From contig NZ_CP031455.1 of NCBI RefSeq assembly GCF_003391135.1, positions 5,316,001 to 5,380,000 on the forward strand: 64,000 nucleotides of DNA. The letters run 5' to 3'. Origin of the DNA: Streptoverticillium olivoreticuli subsp. olivoreticuli. GTDB lineage: Bacteria > Actinomycetota > Actinomycetes > Streptomycetales > Streptomycetaceae. Numbering within the stretch: position 1 is the stretch's first letter; every line of letters starts with the position of its first letter. Both the position numbers and the translations under genes were made by a program. Of this stretch, positions 1 to 8,703 are shown one piece after another. Below the pieces are notes generated by a model. That model ran no database searches, was not told where the DNA came from, and saw only the letters and a program-made list of their open reading frames with translations.

Positions 1-462
1 GCCAAGAAGTGGCTCGAGGGCCTCAAGGCCAACGCCAAGACCTACGAGAGCAACGAGGACCTGTCCGTCGCCGTCAACAAGGGCGAGGTCGAGGGCGGCG
101 TCATCGACCACTACTACTTCTACCGCCTGCGCGACGAGCAGACCGCCGCCAAGACCCACGCCAAGCTGCACTACTTCGCCAAGGGCGACCCGGGCGCGCT
201 GGTCGACGTCTCGGGCGCGGCCGTCCTCAAGAGCGGCAAGCACCAGCAGGCCGCCCAGGCGTTCCTCGCCTATCTGGCCGGTGCGCCCGCGCAGAACGTG
301 ATCGCGAGCTCCGAGAGCTACGAGTACCCGCTCGTCCCGGGCGTCAAGGGCAAGAGCGAGCTCCCCGAGCTCGGCAAAATCGGGACCGTCGCCGATGTCG
401 CCGACCTCGGCGACGGCAAGGAGGCCCTCAAGCTGCTCCAGGACACCGGTCTCCTGGCGTGA
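1..462 (+). CDS. Iron(III) ABC transporter substrate-binding protein, 3' part
   Basis: This is the C-terminal 153 codons of a secreted, Fbp-type ferric-iron binding protein. The 5' part lies outside the window. The frame is open from base 1 and stops at 460-462. An Asp-His-Tyr-Tyr-Phe-Tyr stretch (bases 106-123) contains a tyrosine pair like the one that coordinates Fe(III) in FbpA-type periplasmic proteins. The C-terminal half reads like family 1 solute-binding proteins (a G-A-L-V-D-V-S-G-A-A-V-L segment). The permease GTG overlaps its stop (GTGA), so the three genes form one operon. Iron as substrate is inferred from the Tyr pair and from the fused permease and ATPase type that follow. Other small anions or cations cannot be excluded. 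Confidence 0.8.
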   Translation, partial: AKKWLEGLKANAKTYESNEDLSVAVNKGEVEGGVIDHYYFYRLRDEQTAAKTHAKLHYFAKGDPGALVDVSGAAVLKSGKHQQAAQAFLAYLAGAPAQNVIASSESYEYPLVPGVKGKSELPELGKIGTVADVADLGDGKEALKLLQDTGLLA

Positions 463-2030
463 GCACGCTCCCACGTCCCGACGGTCCGCCATCGCCGTTG
501 CGGTGGCGGGCCGCCGGCCTGCTTCCGCTCGTCGCCTCGGCCGTCGCCCTCGCGGTGGCCTCGCCACTGGTGTTCGTCGGCGTCCAGGCCGCCCAGGCGG
601 GCCGGGACCAGGCACAGCGGCTGCTGGGCCGCCCGCTGATCGCCACCCTGCTGTGGAACACCGCCACGCTCGCCCTCGCCGTGGCCCTCGCCACCACCGT
701 GCTGGGCTTCGGCGCCGCGTATCTGGTGGAGCGCACCGACCTGCCCGGCCGCCGCTGGTGGACCGTCGCGCTCGCCCTTCCGCTCGCCGTGCCCGAGTTC
801 GTCCGCGGCTACTCATGGGTCTCGCTGACCGGCTCGGTGCGCGGCTACTGGGGAGCGGTGCTCGTGATGACGTGCTCGCTCTACCCGCTCGTGTTCCTCC
901 CGGTCGCCGCCACGCTGCGGCGCGCCGACACCGCCGCGGAGGAGGTCTCCCGAAGCCTCGGACGAGGGCCGTTCGCGACCCTCTGGCGGGTCACCCTGCC
1001 GCTCACCCGCCCCGCGCTGGCCGGCGGTGCGCTGCTGGTCTCGCTCTATCTGCTGGGCGAGTACGGGGCGTTCGCCATGCTGCGGTTCACCACCTTCGCG
1101 ACCGCCATCTTCAGCCAGTACAAGCTGGGTTTCGACGCCGCCTCTGCCGCCCTGCTCACCCTGGTCCTGGTCGCCCTCGCCCTGCTCCTGGTCGGCCTGG
1201 AGGCGATGGCGGGACGCCGCGGCCGCACGGCCCGCCGGGCCACCGCCGGGCGCCGCGCCGCGCCGGTCGGGCTCGGCCGCTGGACGCTGCCCGCCCAGGC
1301 GGCACTGGGCACCCTGGTCGCCACCGCGCTCGGCGTGCCGGTCTACGCCCTCGGCTATTGGCTGGTGCGCGGCAGCTCCACCACCCTGCCGCAGGCCTCG
1401 ATGCTGACCGCCGCGCTCACCACCCTCGGCTATGCCGCCATGGCGGCCCTCGTCGCCACCGCCGCCGCGGTCCCCGTCGCGCTGTACGCCTGGCGGCGCG
1501 GCAGCCGGCTCGCCCGGGCGGCCGAGAGCGCCGCCTACATCACCCGCGCCCTGCCGGGCATCGCGGTCGCCCTCTCCATCGTCTATTTCGCGATCCGCTA
1601 CGCCCAGCCGTTCTACCAGCAGCCGCCGATGCTCGTCGCCGGGTACGTCGTGCTCTACTTCCCGCTCGCCCTCACCGCCGTACGGGCCGCGCTCGCCCAA
1701 GTGCCGCCCGGCGTCGAGGAGGTGGCCCGCTCCCTCGGCACCCGCCCCGCCGCGGTCCTGGCCAGGGTCACGCTGCCCCTCGTCCTGCCCGGCCTCGGCG
1801 CGGCCGCCGCCATGGTCGCCCTCACCGCGAGCACCGAGCTGACCGCCACCCTGCTGCTCCGCCCGACCGGCACCGAGACCCTCGCCACCCAGTTCTGGAT
1901 CTACACCAGCGGCCTGGCGTACGGCGCCGCCGCACCGTACGCCGCGCTGATGGTGGCCATGTCCGTGCCGCCCGTCCTGCTGCTCACCCGCCGTACCCTC
2001 GGCGCCGACTCCCCTGAGGAGGCCAGCTGA
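459..2030 (+). CDS. Iron ABC transporter permease, fused two-domain type
   Basis: The protein is 523 residues with about 12 hydrophobic membrane segments arranged as two MetI-like halves. It forms the membrane channel of the ferric-iron importer. Each half carries an ATPase-docking EAA loop: E-E-V-S-R-S-L-G near residue 160 and E-E-V-A-R-S-L-G near residue 420. One polypeptide therefore supplies both permease domains, as in FbpB/SfuB. I chose the GTG at 459 because it overlaps the stop of the binding-protein gene (GTGA). The same frame is open further upstream, but that stretch is a frame-shifted shadow of the binding protein. The ATPase gene follows with an ATGA overlap. Confidence 0.85.
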   Translation: MSTLPRPDGPPSPLRWRAAGLLPLVASAVALAVASPLVFVGVQAAQAGRDQAQRLLGRPLIATLLWNTATLALAVALATTVLGFGAAYLVERTDLPGRRWWTVALALPLAVPEFVRGYSWVSLTGSVRGYWGAVLVMTCSLYPLVFLPVAATLRRADTAAEEVSRSLGRGPFATLWRVTLPLTRPALAGGALLVSLYLLGEYGAFAMLRFTTFATAIFSQYKLGFDAASAALLTLVLVALALLLVGLEAMAGRRGRTARRATAGRRAAPVGLGRWTLPAQAALGTLVATALGVPVYALGYWLVRGSSTTLPQASMLTAALTTLGYAAMAALVATAAAVPVALYAWRRGSRLARAAESAAYITRALPGIAVALSIVYFAIRYAQPFYQQPPMLVAGYVVLYFPLALTAVRAALAQVPPGVEEVARSLGTRPAAVLARVTLPLVLPGLGAAAAMVALTASTELTATLLLRPTGTETLATQFWIYTSGLAYGAAAPYAALMVAMSVPPVLLLTRRTLGADSPEEAS

Positions 2031-3115
2031 TGAGCGGCCTTGTGATCACCGGGCTGCGTGCCGCCCACGGCCGGACCGAGATCCTCTCCGGGGTCGACAT
2101 GACGGTCGCCGACGGCGCGCTGGCCTGCGTACTCGGCCCGTCCGGCTGCGGCAAGAGCACCCTGCTGCGGGTGATGGCCGGTTTCCACCCCGCCGCGGAC
2201 GGCGAAGTCGCCCTGGGCGCACGGCTGCTGGACGACGGCCGGCGCCGGCTGCCCGCCGAGCGCCGCCGGATCGGCTACGTGCCGCAGGACGGTGCGCTGT
2301 TCCCGCACCTGACCGTGGCCGGCAACATCGGCTTCGGCCTGCCGCGGGGCCGCCGCCGCGAGAAGGTCGCAGAACTGCTCGCCCTGGTCGGCCTCGACGG
2401 CCTCGGCAAGCGTCACCCGCACCAGCTCTCCGGCGGTCAGCAGCAGCGTGTCGCCCTCGCCCGCGCCCTGGCGACCGAACCGGAACTGCTGCTGCTGGAC
2501 GAGCCGTTCGCCGCCCTGGACGCGGCCCTGCGCACCGAACTGCGCGCCGAGGTCGCGGCCACCCTGCGCCGCGCCGGGGCGACCGCGGTCCTGGTCACCC
2601 ACGACCAGGAGGAAGCGCTGTCCTTCGCCGACACCATCGCCGTCATGCGTGACGGCCGCATCGCCCAGCAGGCGACCCCTCGGCAGCTCTACCAGGAGCC
2701 CGCCGACACCGGGATCGCCCGCTTCCTGGGCGAGGCCAACCTGGTCCCGGCCGCCCTGACCGCCGACATGGCCGTGACCGCGTTCGGCAGCCTCCCCTTG
2801 ACCGCCACCACCGCCGGTGGCGACCGGCACGGCCCGGTGCTGCTGCGGCCGCGTCAGCTCAGGCTCTCCCCGGAACCCCGTCCGGGCGCGATCCGCGCCC
2901 GGGTGGAGACCTGCCGGTTCCGTGGCCACGACCACCGGATAGAGCTGCGCCCCACCGTCCCGGACGGCCTCCCGGACGTCCTGATCGTCTACAGCGACGC
3001 CCCGTGGGACGCCGCCGAGGCGTACGTCGAGGCACAGGGGCCGGCGCACGCCATGGACGAGCCCGGGAGCGGCGACCGCGACCGGAGCCGCGACCACGGC
3101 ATGGCCACGTTCTGA
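2030..3115 (+). CDS. Iron ABC transporter ATP-binding protein
   Basis: The protein is 361 residues and is the cytoplasmic ATPase that powers the importer. Walker A G-P-S-G-C-G-K-S lies at 36-43, the signature L-S-G-G-Q-Q-Q-R at 133-140, Walker B L-L-L-L-D-E near 153-158 and the switch His at 191. After about residue 230 there is a C-terminal regulatory region of the TOBE_2 kind, as in FbpC/PotA. The ATG at 2030 overlaps the permease stop (ATGA). The last ~30 residues are charged and low-complexity. No Fur/DmdR operator is visible because the operon promoter lies outside the window. Confidence 0.87.
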   Translation: MSGLVITGLRAAHGRTEILSGVDMTVADGALACVLGPSGCGKSTLLRVMAGFHPAADGEVALGARLLDDGRRRLPAERRRIGYVPQDGALFPHLTVAGNIGFGLPRGRRREKVAELLALVGLDGLGKRHPHQLSGGQQQRVALARALATEPELLLLDEPFAALDAALRTELRAEVAATLRRAGATAVLVTHDQEEALSFADTIAVMRDGRIAQQATPRQLYQEPADTGIARFLGEANLVPAALTADMAVTAFGSLPLTATTAGGDRHGPVLLRPRQLRLSPEPRPGAIRARVETCRFRGHDHRIELRPTVPDGLPDVLIVYSDAPWDAAEAYVEAQGPAHAMDEPGSGDRDRSRDHGMATF

Positions 3116-3160
3116 CCGGTCAGGGCTTCCTCCGGCAACCCGGGCGGGCCGGTGATCGGG

Positions 3161-6100
3161 TCAGTGTGCCGCTCCGGCGCCCGGGTCACCCGCGGGAAGC
3201 GGGGGCAAGTGCCGCAGGTGGTCTTCGGGTTGCAGGTCGCGGCCCTGCTGGAAAGCGGTGGCGAAGGAGTCCTCGCCCAGGGCCCCGGTCGCGCGCGCGG
3301 TGACGCGGTCGACGTCGCCGCGTTCGGCCCGGGGGAGCGGTGCGCCGACCGACTCCCGGACAGCGGCGGCCGTGCCGAGCAGCCGGGCGGCCTGGCCGGG
3401 CCGCCCCGCGAGCGCCTGCGCGCCGGCCAGCCCTTCGAGCGCGAGCGCGACCGCCCGGGGATCGCCCGTCCTGCGTGCCGCGGCCAGCCCCTCCAGGTGC
3501 AGCGCCCGCGCCCGGAGGGCATCGCCGTGCTGCTCGGCGACGAAGCCGAGCTCGGCGAGGACCAGGGCCGTTCCGGAATCCACGCCCAGTCTGCGGTTCC
3601 AGTCCAGCCAGGGACGCAGATGCGCCTCGGCGGCTTCGAGGTCGCCCTGCCTGCGGGCCCCGAGGGCGAGCCCGGTCGCGGCGAACTGTTCGGCGGGCCT
3701 GTGGGACTGCTCGGCGGCCAGCCGCCGGGCCCGCTCGTGGAACTCCGCGGCGGACGCGTACTCGCCGGTGAGCAGCGCGATCCTGCCCAGCCTGGACAAC
3801 CGGAACGAGACGTCCGTCCAGAGCTGGAGCTCCTCCGCGATGCGCACGCCGTCGCGGTGCAGACGGGCGGCCTCGTCGTAGTCACCGGCGATCTCGGCCA
3901 GCACGCCCAGCTGTTCGGCGGCCTGCAACTGGCCCCACCCGTCGCCGAGTCCGGCGAAGCGGGCCGCGCTGTCGACGGCGTGCCGCCTGAGGCCGGCGAG
4001 GTCGCCCAGGTACATGGCCTGGGTGGCGAGAGTGCTCTGCGCCGCGGCCATGCCCCAGTGGTCGCCGCGGGAGCGGAACTCGGCCAGCAGATCGGCGGTC
4101 CGGTCCTTTTCGGGCGAGCCGCCGAAGCCGCAGCGGGCGAGGGCCAGGAACCATCGGGCCCTGACGTCGGCGTCGTCGACCGGCTGCGCCGGTTGTGTGT
4201 CGTCGCCCGTCAGCACCGCGAACGCGGCCCGCCTCGCCAGTGCGCTGCTCCGGGCGGTGCGGGAGCCCCGGCCGGAGTCCGGTCCGCCGTCGCCGAAGCG
4301 GCCGGAGTCCAGCGCCAGGTCGAACGAGCGCCGGGCCTCGTCGAGGCGGCCCCGCAGGAACCAGTACCAGGCCAGCGCGTTGACCTGGCGCACCGCCAGG
4401 TCGTCGCCGTCGGCCGCGTCGCCGCCCGCCGCGGCGTCTGCGAGCGCGCAGCGCAGGTTCGCGCTGTCGCTGTCGAGTCGCCGCAGCCATCGGCGCTGGT
4501 CGGGGCCGTACAGCCACGGCTCCGCCCGTTCGGCCAGTTCGGTGTAGTGGACCCGGTGGCGCCGGCGGGTCGGCCGCGACTCGCCTGCTTCGTCGAGCCG
4601 GTCGAGGCTGTAGGCGGCCACCGACTCCAACATCCGGTACCGGGGGCCGTCCTCGCCGTCCAGCACGGTGACCAGCGAGCGGTCCACCAGGCGGGTGACC
4701 ACGTCGAGGACGGTGTCGGCGGGCACGTCCGGTCCGGCGCAGACCTCCTCGGCGGCGGCCAGGGCGCAGCCGCCGGCGAAGACGGCCAGCCTGCGCAGCA
4801 CGGCGCGTTCGGGGCCGGTCAGCAGCCCCCAGCTCCAGTCGATCACCGCGCGCAGGGTCCGCTGCCGGGCGGGCGCGTCCCGGCGGCCCGCGTTCAGCAG
4901 GCGGAAGCGGTCGCCCAGGCGCTCGGCGAGCTCGTGGACGCCCAGGGCCCGTACCCGGGCGGCGGCGAGCTCCAGCGCCAGCGGGATCCCGTCCAGGCGT
5001 TCGCAGATCAGGGCCACGGCGTCGGCGTTGGCAGGGCCGAGGGCGAATCCCGGGGAGGCCGCCGCCGCCCGCGCGGCGAAGAGCCGTACGGCGTCGGACT
5101 CCCGCAGCGGCTCGACCGCGTGCAGTGTCTCGCCGGAGATCGCCAGTGGCTCCCGGCTGGTGGCCAGGACGCGCAGGCCCGGCGCGTGGCGCAGCAGTCG
5201 CTCGGTCAGCTCGGCGACCGGCTGGACCAGGTGCTCGCAGTTGTCCAGGACGAGCAGCATGCGTCGGGGGCCGAGCGCGTGGGCGAGCCGGTCCGCCGCC
5301 CGTCCGGCGGGCAGGCCGACGGCGGCGTGATCGCGGATGCCCAGCGCGGTGGCCACCGCCGAGGTCACCCCGCCGGTGTCGTCGCCGGCACCGGCGGTCC
5401 CGGCCGCGAGGTCGACCAGCCAGGCCCCGTCGGGGAAGGCGTCGGCCGCCGGTGCGGCGGCCTCCAGGGCGAGCCGGGTCTTGCCGACGCCACCCGGTCC
5501 GGTGAGGGTGACCAGCCGGCCCGATTCGAGGAGGGCGCGGACCTGGGCGACGTCCTGGCGCCGCCCGACCAGCTCGGTCAACGCGGCAGGGAGGTTCGTA
5601 CGGGGCGGAGCGGTGGCGGGGGCGGGGGCCGGTGGCGGGGCCGAGGGTGCCGGAGCGGGCGCCAGTGCCGGGTCCTGCCGAAGTATCGCCCGGTGAAGGG
5701 CGACCAGCTCGGGGCCGGGGTCGAGCCCCAGTTCCTCGGCCAGCTGCTCCGTCAACTCGCGATAACCGTCCAGTGCCTCCGCCTGCCGGCCGGAGCGGTA
5801 GAGCGACCGCATGTGCACGGCCCGCAGCCGGTCGCGCAGCGGGTGCTGCCGTACGAGGTCGCTCAACTCGTCGGCGAGCGCGTGGTGTTCGCCGAGCTCC
5901 AGGCGTATCCCGGCCAGTTCCTCCAGCGCGGTCAGCCGCTGTTCGTCCAGCCTGGTGCCGGCCGCCCGGGCGAAGGCGTCGTCGCGGAACTCGGTGAAGG
6001 CCGGCCCGCGCCAGAGCGCCAGGGCGTCCGACAGCAGCGGCACCCGGCCGCGCGGGTCCTCGGTGCGGCGCGCCTGCGCCGTCAGCGCGGCGAACCGGCC

Positions 6101-6409
6101 GGAGTCCACCGCGTCGTCCGGCACCTGCATCAGATAGCCGGCCGGCCGGCGGACGACCAGCCCCCGGCCGCCGGGCTCGGCCAGCTCCAGCGTCCGGCGC
6201 AGCTGCGAGACCTTGGTCTGGAGCGTGTTGGCCGCGTTGCCGGGGGCCGCCTCGCCCCACAGGTCGTCGATCAGGCGGTCCGCCGACAACGGCTGCCCGT
6301 GGTGCGCCAGCAGATCGGCCAGCAGGGCACGGACCTTCGGCTCGCGGACGGTGACGGGGGCGCCCTCGTCGGTACGGACCTGCAGCGGGCCCAGCACTTC
6401 GAAACGCAT
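3161..6409 (-). CDS. SARP/AfsR-like transcriptional regulator with NB-ARC domain
   Basis: The protein is 1082 residues. A winged-helix DNA-binding domain (about 1-95) is followed by a bacterial transcriptional activation domain (about 96-245), an Ala/Pro linker (248-270) and an NB-ARC/STAND ATPase with Walker A G-P-G-G-V-G-K-T at 304-311 and a Walker B-like L-L-V-L-D-N near 380. The C-terminal ~450 residues are helical TPR-like repeats. This is the large AfsR-type architecture, which usually activates secondary-metabolism or stress genes after ligand or ATP-driven oligomerisation. It is divergent from two reductase genes, which are plausible local targets (inference). The antisense strand also shows a long open frame, which I treat as a GC artefact. 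Confidence 0.85.
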   Translation of the reverse strand: MRFEVLGPLQVRTDEGAPVTVREPKVRALLADLLAHHGQPLSADRLIDDLWGEAAPGNAANTLQTKVSQLRRTLELAEPGGRGLVVRRPAGYLMQVPDDAVDSGRFAALTAQARRTEDPRGRVPLLSDALALWRGPAFTEFRDDAFARAAGTRLDEQRLTALEELAGIRLELGEHHALADELSDLVRQHPLRDRLRAVHMRSLYRSGRQAEALDGYRELTEQLAEELGLDPGPELVALHRAILRQDPALAPAPAPSAPPPAPAPATAPPRTNLPAALTELVGRRQDVAQVRALLESGRLVTLTGPGGVGKTRLALEAAAPAADAFPDGAWLVDLAAGTAGAGDDTGGVTSAVATALGIRDHAAVGLPAGRAADRLAHALGPRRMLLVLDNCEHLVQPVAELTERLLRHAPGLRVLATSREPLAISGETLHAVEPLRESDAVRLFAARAAAASPGFALGPANADAVALICERLDGIPLALELAAARVRALGVHELAERLGDRFRLLNAGRRDAPARQRTLRAVIDWSWGLLTGPERAVLRRLAVFAGGCALAAAEEVCAGPDVPADTVLDVVTRLVDRSLVTVLDGEDGPRYRMLESVAAYSLDRLDEAGESRPTRRRHRVHYTELAERAEPWLYGPDQRRWLRRLDSDSANLRCALADAAAGGDAADGDDLAVRQVNALAWYWFLRGRLDEARRSFDLALDSGRFGDGGPDSGRGSRTARSSALARRAAFAVLTGDDTQPAQPVDDADVRARWFLALARCGFGGSPEKDRTADLLAEFRSRGDHWGMAAAQSTLATQAMYLGDLAGLRRHAVDSAARFAGLGDGWGQLQAAEQLGVLAEIAGDYDEAARLHRDGVRIAEELQLWTDVSFRLSRLGRIALLTGEYASAAEFHERARRLAAEQSHRPAEQFAATGLALGARRQGDLEAAEAHLRPWLDWNRRLGVDSGTALVLAELGFVAEQHGDALRARALHLEGLAAARRTGDPRAVALALEGLAGAQALAGRPGQAARLLGTAAAVRESVGAPLPRAERGDVDRVTARATGALGEDSFATAFQQGRDLQPEDHLRHLPPLPAGDPGAGAAH

Positions 6410-6545
6410 GACGCCACGTTAGCCCCGCCCTGAGAGGGCCGTCGTGCGTGCCCGTGCGTGGACCGTCAGCCGTTCGTGCGCGGCCCTCGGCAGAGTCGTC
6501 CCCGTGAACGAGAACGTCCCCACCGAACGGAAGAGGAAGCCCGTC

Positions 6546-7589
6546 ATGCCGAACCCGACGACCGACCCGACCGACCCGACCGCCGTCGTCTCCGCCGAGA
6601 TCCGGCTCGCCGCGCGCCCTGCCGGCGAGCCCACCGCGGATGCCTTCGAGCTGGTCCGCACCGAACTGCCGGAGCCGGCCGCGGGCGAGATCGTCGTCCG
6701 CAACACCTGGATGTCGGTGGACCCGTACATGCGCGGCCGGATGGACGACGTGCCGTCGTACATCCCGCCGTTCCGGCTCGGCGCCGCGCTGGAGGGCAGT
6801 GCGGTCGGCGTGGTGGTCGCCTCGCGGTCCGACGCCGTGCCGGTCGGCGCGACCGTCTCCCACTTCCTGGGCTGGCGGGAGTACGCCGTGCTGGACGCCG
6901 CCGCCGCGACCGTCATCGACACCGCCCTCGCCCCGGCGCAGGCGTACCTGGGCGCGCTGGGCACCACCGGCCTGAGCGCCTACGCGGCGCTGACCGTGAC
7001 CGCCCCGGTGCGCGAGGGCGACGTGGTGTTCGTCTCCGCCGCCGCCGGCGCCGTGGGCAGCGTCGCGGGTCAGCTGGCCCGCAAGCTCGGGGCGTCCCGG
7101 GTGATCGGCTCGGCCGGCGGCCCGGAGAAGGCGAAGAAGCTGGTGACGGACTTCGGGTACGACGCCGCCATCGACTACCGCGCGGGCTCGCTGGACGAGC
7201 AACTGGCCCAGGCCGCGCCCGACGGCGTCGATGTGTACCTCGACAGCGTCGGCGGCGACCACCTGCGGGCGGCGATCGGCGCGATGCGCGGCGGCGGCCG
7301 GATCGCACTGGTCGGCGCGATCAGCGGCTACAACGCCACCGCGCCGGCCCCCGGCCCCGACAACCTGTTCCAGGCGGTCTCCAAGGAGCTGACCCTGCGG
7401 GGCATGCTCGTCAACAACTACTTCCACCTGTTCCCCGAGTGGATCGGGCGTGCCGCGGGCTGGCTCGCCGACGGCACGCTGCGCACCGAGGAGACCGTCC
7501 TGCAGGGCATCGACCAGGCGCCCGCGGCCTTCCTCGGCGTGATGCGCGGCGCCAACACCGGCAAGATGCTCATCCGGCTGGACGGATGA
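6546..7589 (+). CDS. NADP-dependent MDR-type oxidoreductase
   Basis: The protein is 347 residues of the zinc-free medium-chain dehydrogenase/reductase family (leukotriene B4 dehydrogenase, curcumin reductase CurA and similar), which reduce activated C=C bonds with NADPH. The N-terminal half has M-S-V-D-P-Y-M-R-G-R near residue 58-67, a family hallmark. The nucleotide-binding half has A-A-A-G-A-V-G-S (near 165), the A-x-x-G-x-x-G variant. The structural zinc cysteines are absent. I chose the ATG at 6546, which has an AGAGGAAG-like ribosome site just upstream, over in-frame codons back to 6444. The next gene overlaps it by ATGA, indicating a two-gene redox operon divergent from the SARP regulator. 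Confidence 0.85.
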   Translation: MPNPTTDPTDPTAVVSAEIRLAARPAGEPTADAFELVRTELPEPAAGEIVVRNTWMSVDPYMRGRMDDVPSYIPPFRLGAALEGSAVGVVVASRSDAVPVGATVSHFLGWREYAVLDAAAATVIDTALAPAQAYLGALGTTGLSAYAALTVTAPVREGDVVFVSAAAGAVGSVAGQLARKLGASRVIGSAGGPEKAKKLVTDFGYDAAIDYRAGSLDEQLAQAAPDGVDVYLDSVGGDHLRAAIGAMRGGGRIALVGAISGYNATAPAPGPDNLFQAVSKELTLRGMLVNNYFHLFPEWIGRAAGWLADGTLRTEETVLQGIDQAPAAFLGVMRGANTGKMLIRLDG

Positions 7590-8179
7590 GGACCGTGGCA
7601 CGGAGCGCCCTGCTGGTCCTCGCCCACCCGCGCGGCGACTCCCTCACCGCGCGGATCGCCCACCGCACCCGCGAACGCCTGGCGGCCGACGGGTACACCG
7701 TCGACCTGCTCGACCTGTACGCCGAGGGCTTCGATCCCCGCACCGGCCCCGAGGACGAGCCGGACTGGGCGGACCGTGACAAGGAGTACTCGCCCGAGGC
7801 CCGGGCCCACATGGCCCGGATCGACACCGCCGACACCATCGTCGTGGTCTTCCCGGTCTGGTGGTTCGGCCTCCCGGCCATCCTCAAGGGCTGGATCGAC
7901 CGGGTCTGGAACTACGGCTTCGCGTACGGCCGCAGCCGCCCCCGCCTGGGTGCCAAGCGGATGCTCTGGCTCGGGCTGTCCAGCTACCCGCGCGAGCAGT
8001 TCGCCGAGCTCGGCTGGGACACCCTGATCGACCGCCAGCTGCGGGTCGGGATATCCGAGTTCTGCGGCATCGAGGACGCTTCGGTGGCATTCGTCCACGA
8101 CTCCCTGAGCGCCGGCCCCCTGGCCGTCACCGAGGCGGACACCGCGCTCGCCGCGTTCCTCGGCGCGCCTGTCGTGTGA
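7586..8179 (+). CDS. Flavodoxin-fold NAD(P)H oxidoreductase
   Basis: The protein is 197 residues of the quinone reductase/MdaB-KefF family, which uses FMN or FAD and NAD(P)H to reduce quinones in two-electron steps. The N-terminal strand L-V-L-A-H-P-R-G-D-S (10-19) binds the flavin phosphate. F-P-V-W-W-F-G-L-P-A-I-L-K-G-W (about 88-102) is the family signature around the active site, and a W-x-Y-G-F-A-Y-G segment follows. The ATG overlaps the upstream reductase stop (ATGA). It is the last chromosomal gene before the tRNA-Ser island: the distal island end, with the tRNA-Ser terminator, begins about 50 bases after its stop. Confidence 0.85.
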   Translation: MRTVARSALLVLAHPRGDSLTARIAHRTRERLAADGYTVDLLDLYAEGFDPRTGPEDEPDWADRDKEYSPEARAHMARIDTADTIVVVFPVWWFGLPAILKGWIDRVWNYGFAYGRSRPRLGAKRMLWLGLSSYPREQFAELGWDTLIDRQLRVGISEFCGIEDASVAFVHDSLSAGPLAVTEADTALAAFLGAPVV

Positions 8180-8228
8180 GGTGATCCCGCTCCGGATGGC
8201 GGTTGAGACGGAGACTGAGGCGGGGAAC

Positions 8229-8266
8229 GTCGAAGGGCCCCACCGCGAACGGTGGGGCCCTTCGAC
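8229..8266 (-). terminator. Duplicated tRNA-Ser terminator hairpin (distal copy)
   Basis: A perfect stem runs from gtcgaagggccccacc (8229-8244) to ggtggggcccttcgac (8251-8266) with loop gcgaac. It is the same hairpin that follows tRNA-Ser at about 13960-13991, but here the palindrome is complete. The copy next to the tRNA loses pairing outside gaaggg. This suggests that this side carries the original chromosomal sequence downstream of tRNA-Ser. Confidence 0.75.
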
Positions 8267-8340
8267 ATCGTGCCCGGTGAGGCACTGGCGGAGGATACGA
8301 GATTCGAACTCTCGAGGGGTTGCCCCAAACGCGCTTTCCA
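8232..8340 (-). repeat. att copy 1: tRNA-Ser 3' half plus terminator
   Basis: Bases 8232-8311 are identical to 13960-14039. Beyond that, similarity to the tRNA-Ser variable arm and anticodon stem continues with mismatches to about 8340 (gaggggttgcccc, then cgctttccaa). It ends where the anticodon loop would be, so this is a truncated half and not a tRNA gene. Its far flank (8341-8400) resembles the flank of att copy 2 (10442-10500), which suggests that related elements donated both. Confidence 0.8.
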
Positions 8341-8703
8341 AATGTTCGTTTGGGGGTCCGGCTGGGGCCGTAGGTGTCCTGACCTGCGGCGGAGTGTTCG
8401 GGGCGGGCCTGTCCGGACTGCTTCGGGCGGAGGCGAATGAGACCGGAAATGAGACCAACCTGCCCGGCTTCTGGTGATCACTGTGAGGCGGTCGGAACCG
8501 GTCGGGTGAGTGAGGAGTCCTCGCCTTGGAGCGCTGGCCCCGCGATGTCGGCGATGGGTCCGACGTGGTCGCGCAGCCGGGCAAGCTGCACGGTCTGCTG
8601 TCGGCCGGCCACGACTGCGGACAGGGCGGCGCACGCGGTGCCTGTCCTCGCAGGTCAAGGCGCGAGGGTGGCCCCTGACAGCGGCTACAGCACGCAGCTG
8701 AGG
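8341..8703. other. Island spacer without a recognisable gene
   Basis: This is about 360 bases between att copy 1 and the exonuclease gene. On the minus strand a short open stretch (about 8480-8650) ends in a plausible protein tail containing A-R-L-R-D-H-V-G-P-I-A-D-I, but it has no start or ribosome site. It may be the 3' remnant of a lost gene. Near 8436-8457 there is a near-repeat, gaatgagaccggaaatgagacc. I see no terminator or RNA gene. Confidence 0.4.

Noticed and set aside
3152..6433. Very long open frame on the plus strand opposite the SARP regulator
   Set aside because: Composition is Gly/Arg/Pro/Gln shadow sequence without domains. The minus frame has clear SARP, BTAD and NB-ARC motifs.
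8290..8340. Apparent tRNA-Ser gene
   Set aside because: Only the 3' half is present; no anticodon stem partner, D arm or 5' acceptor. It is an att copy.
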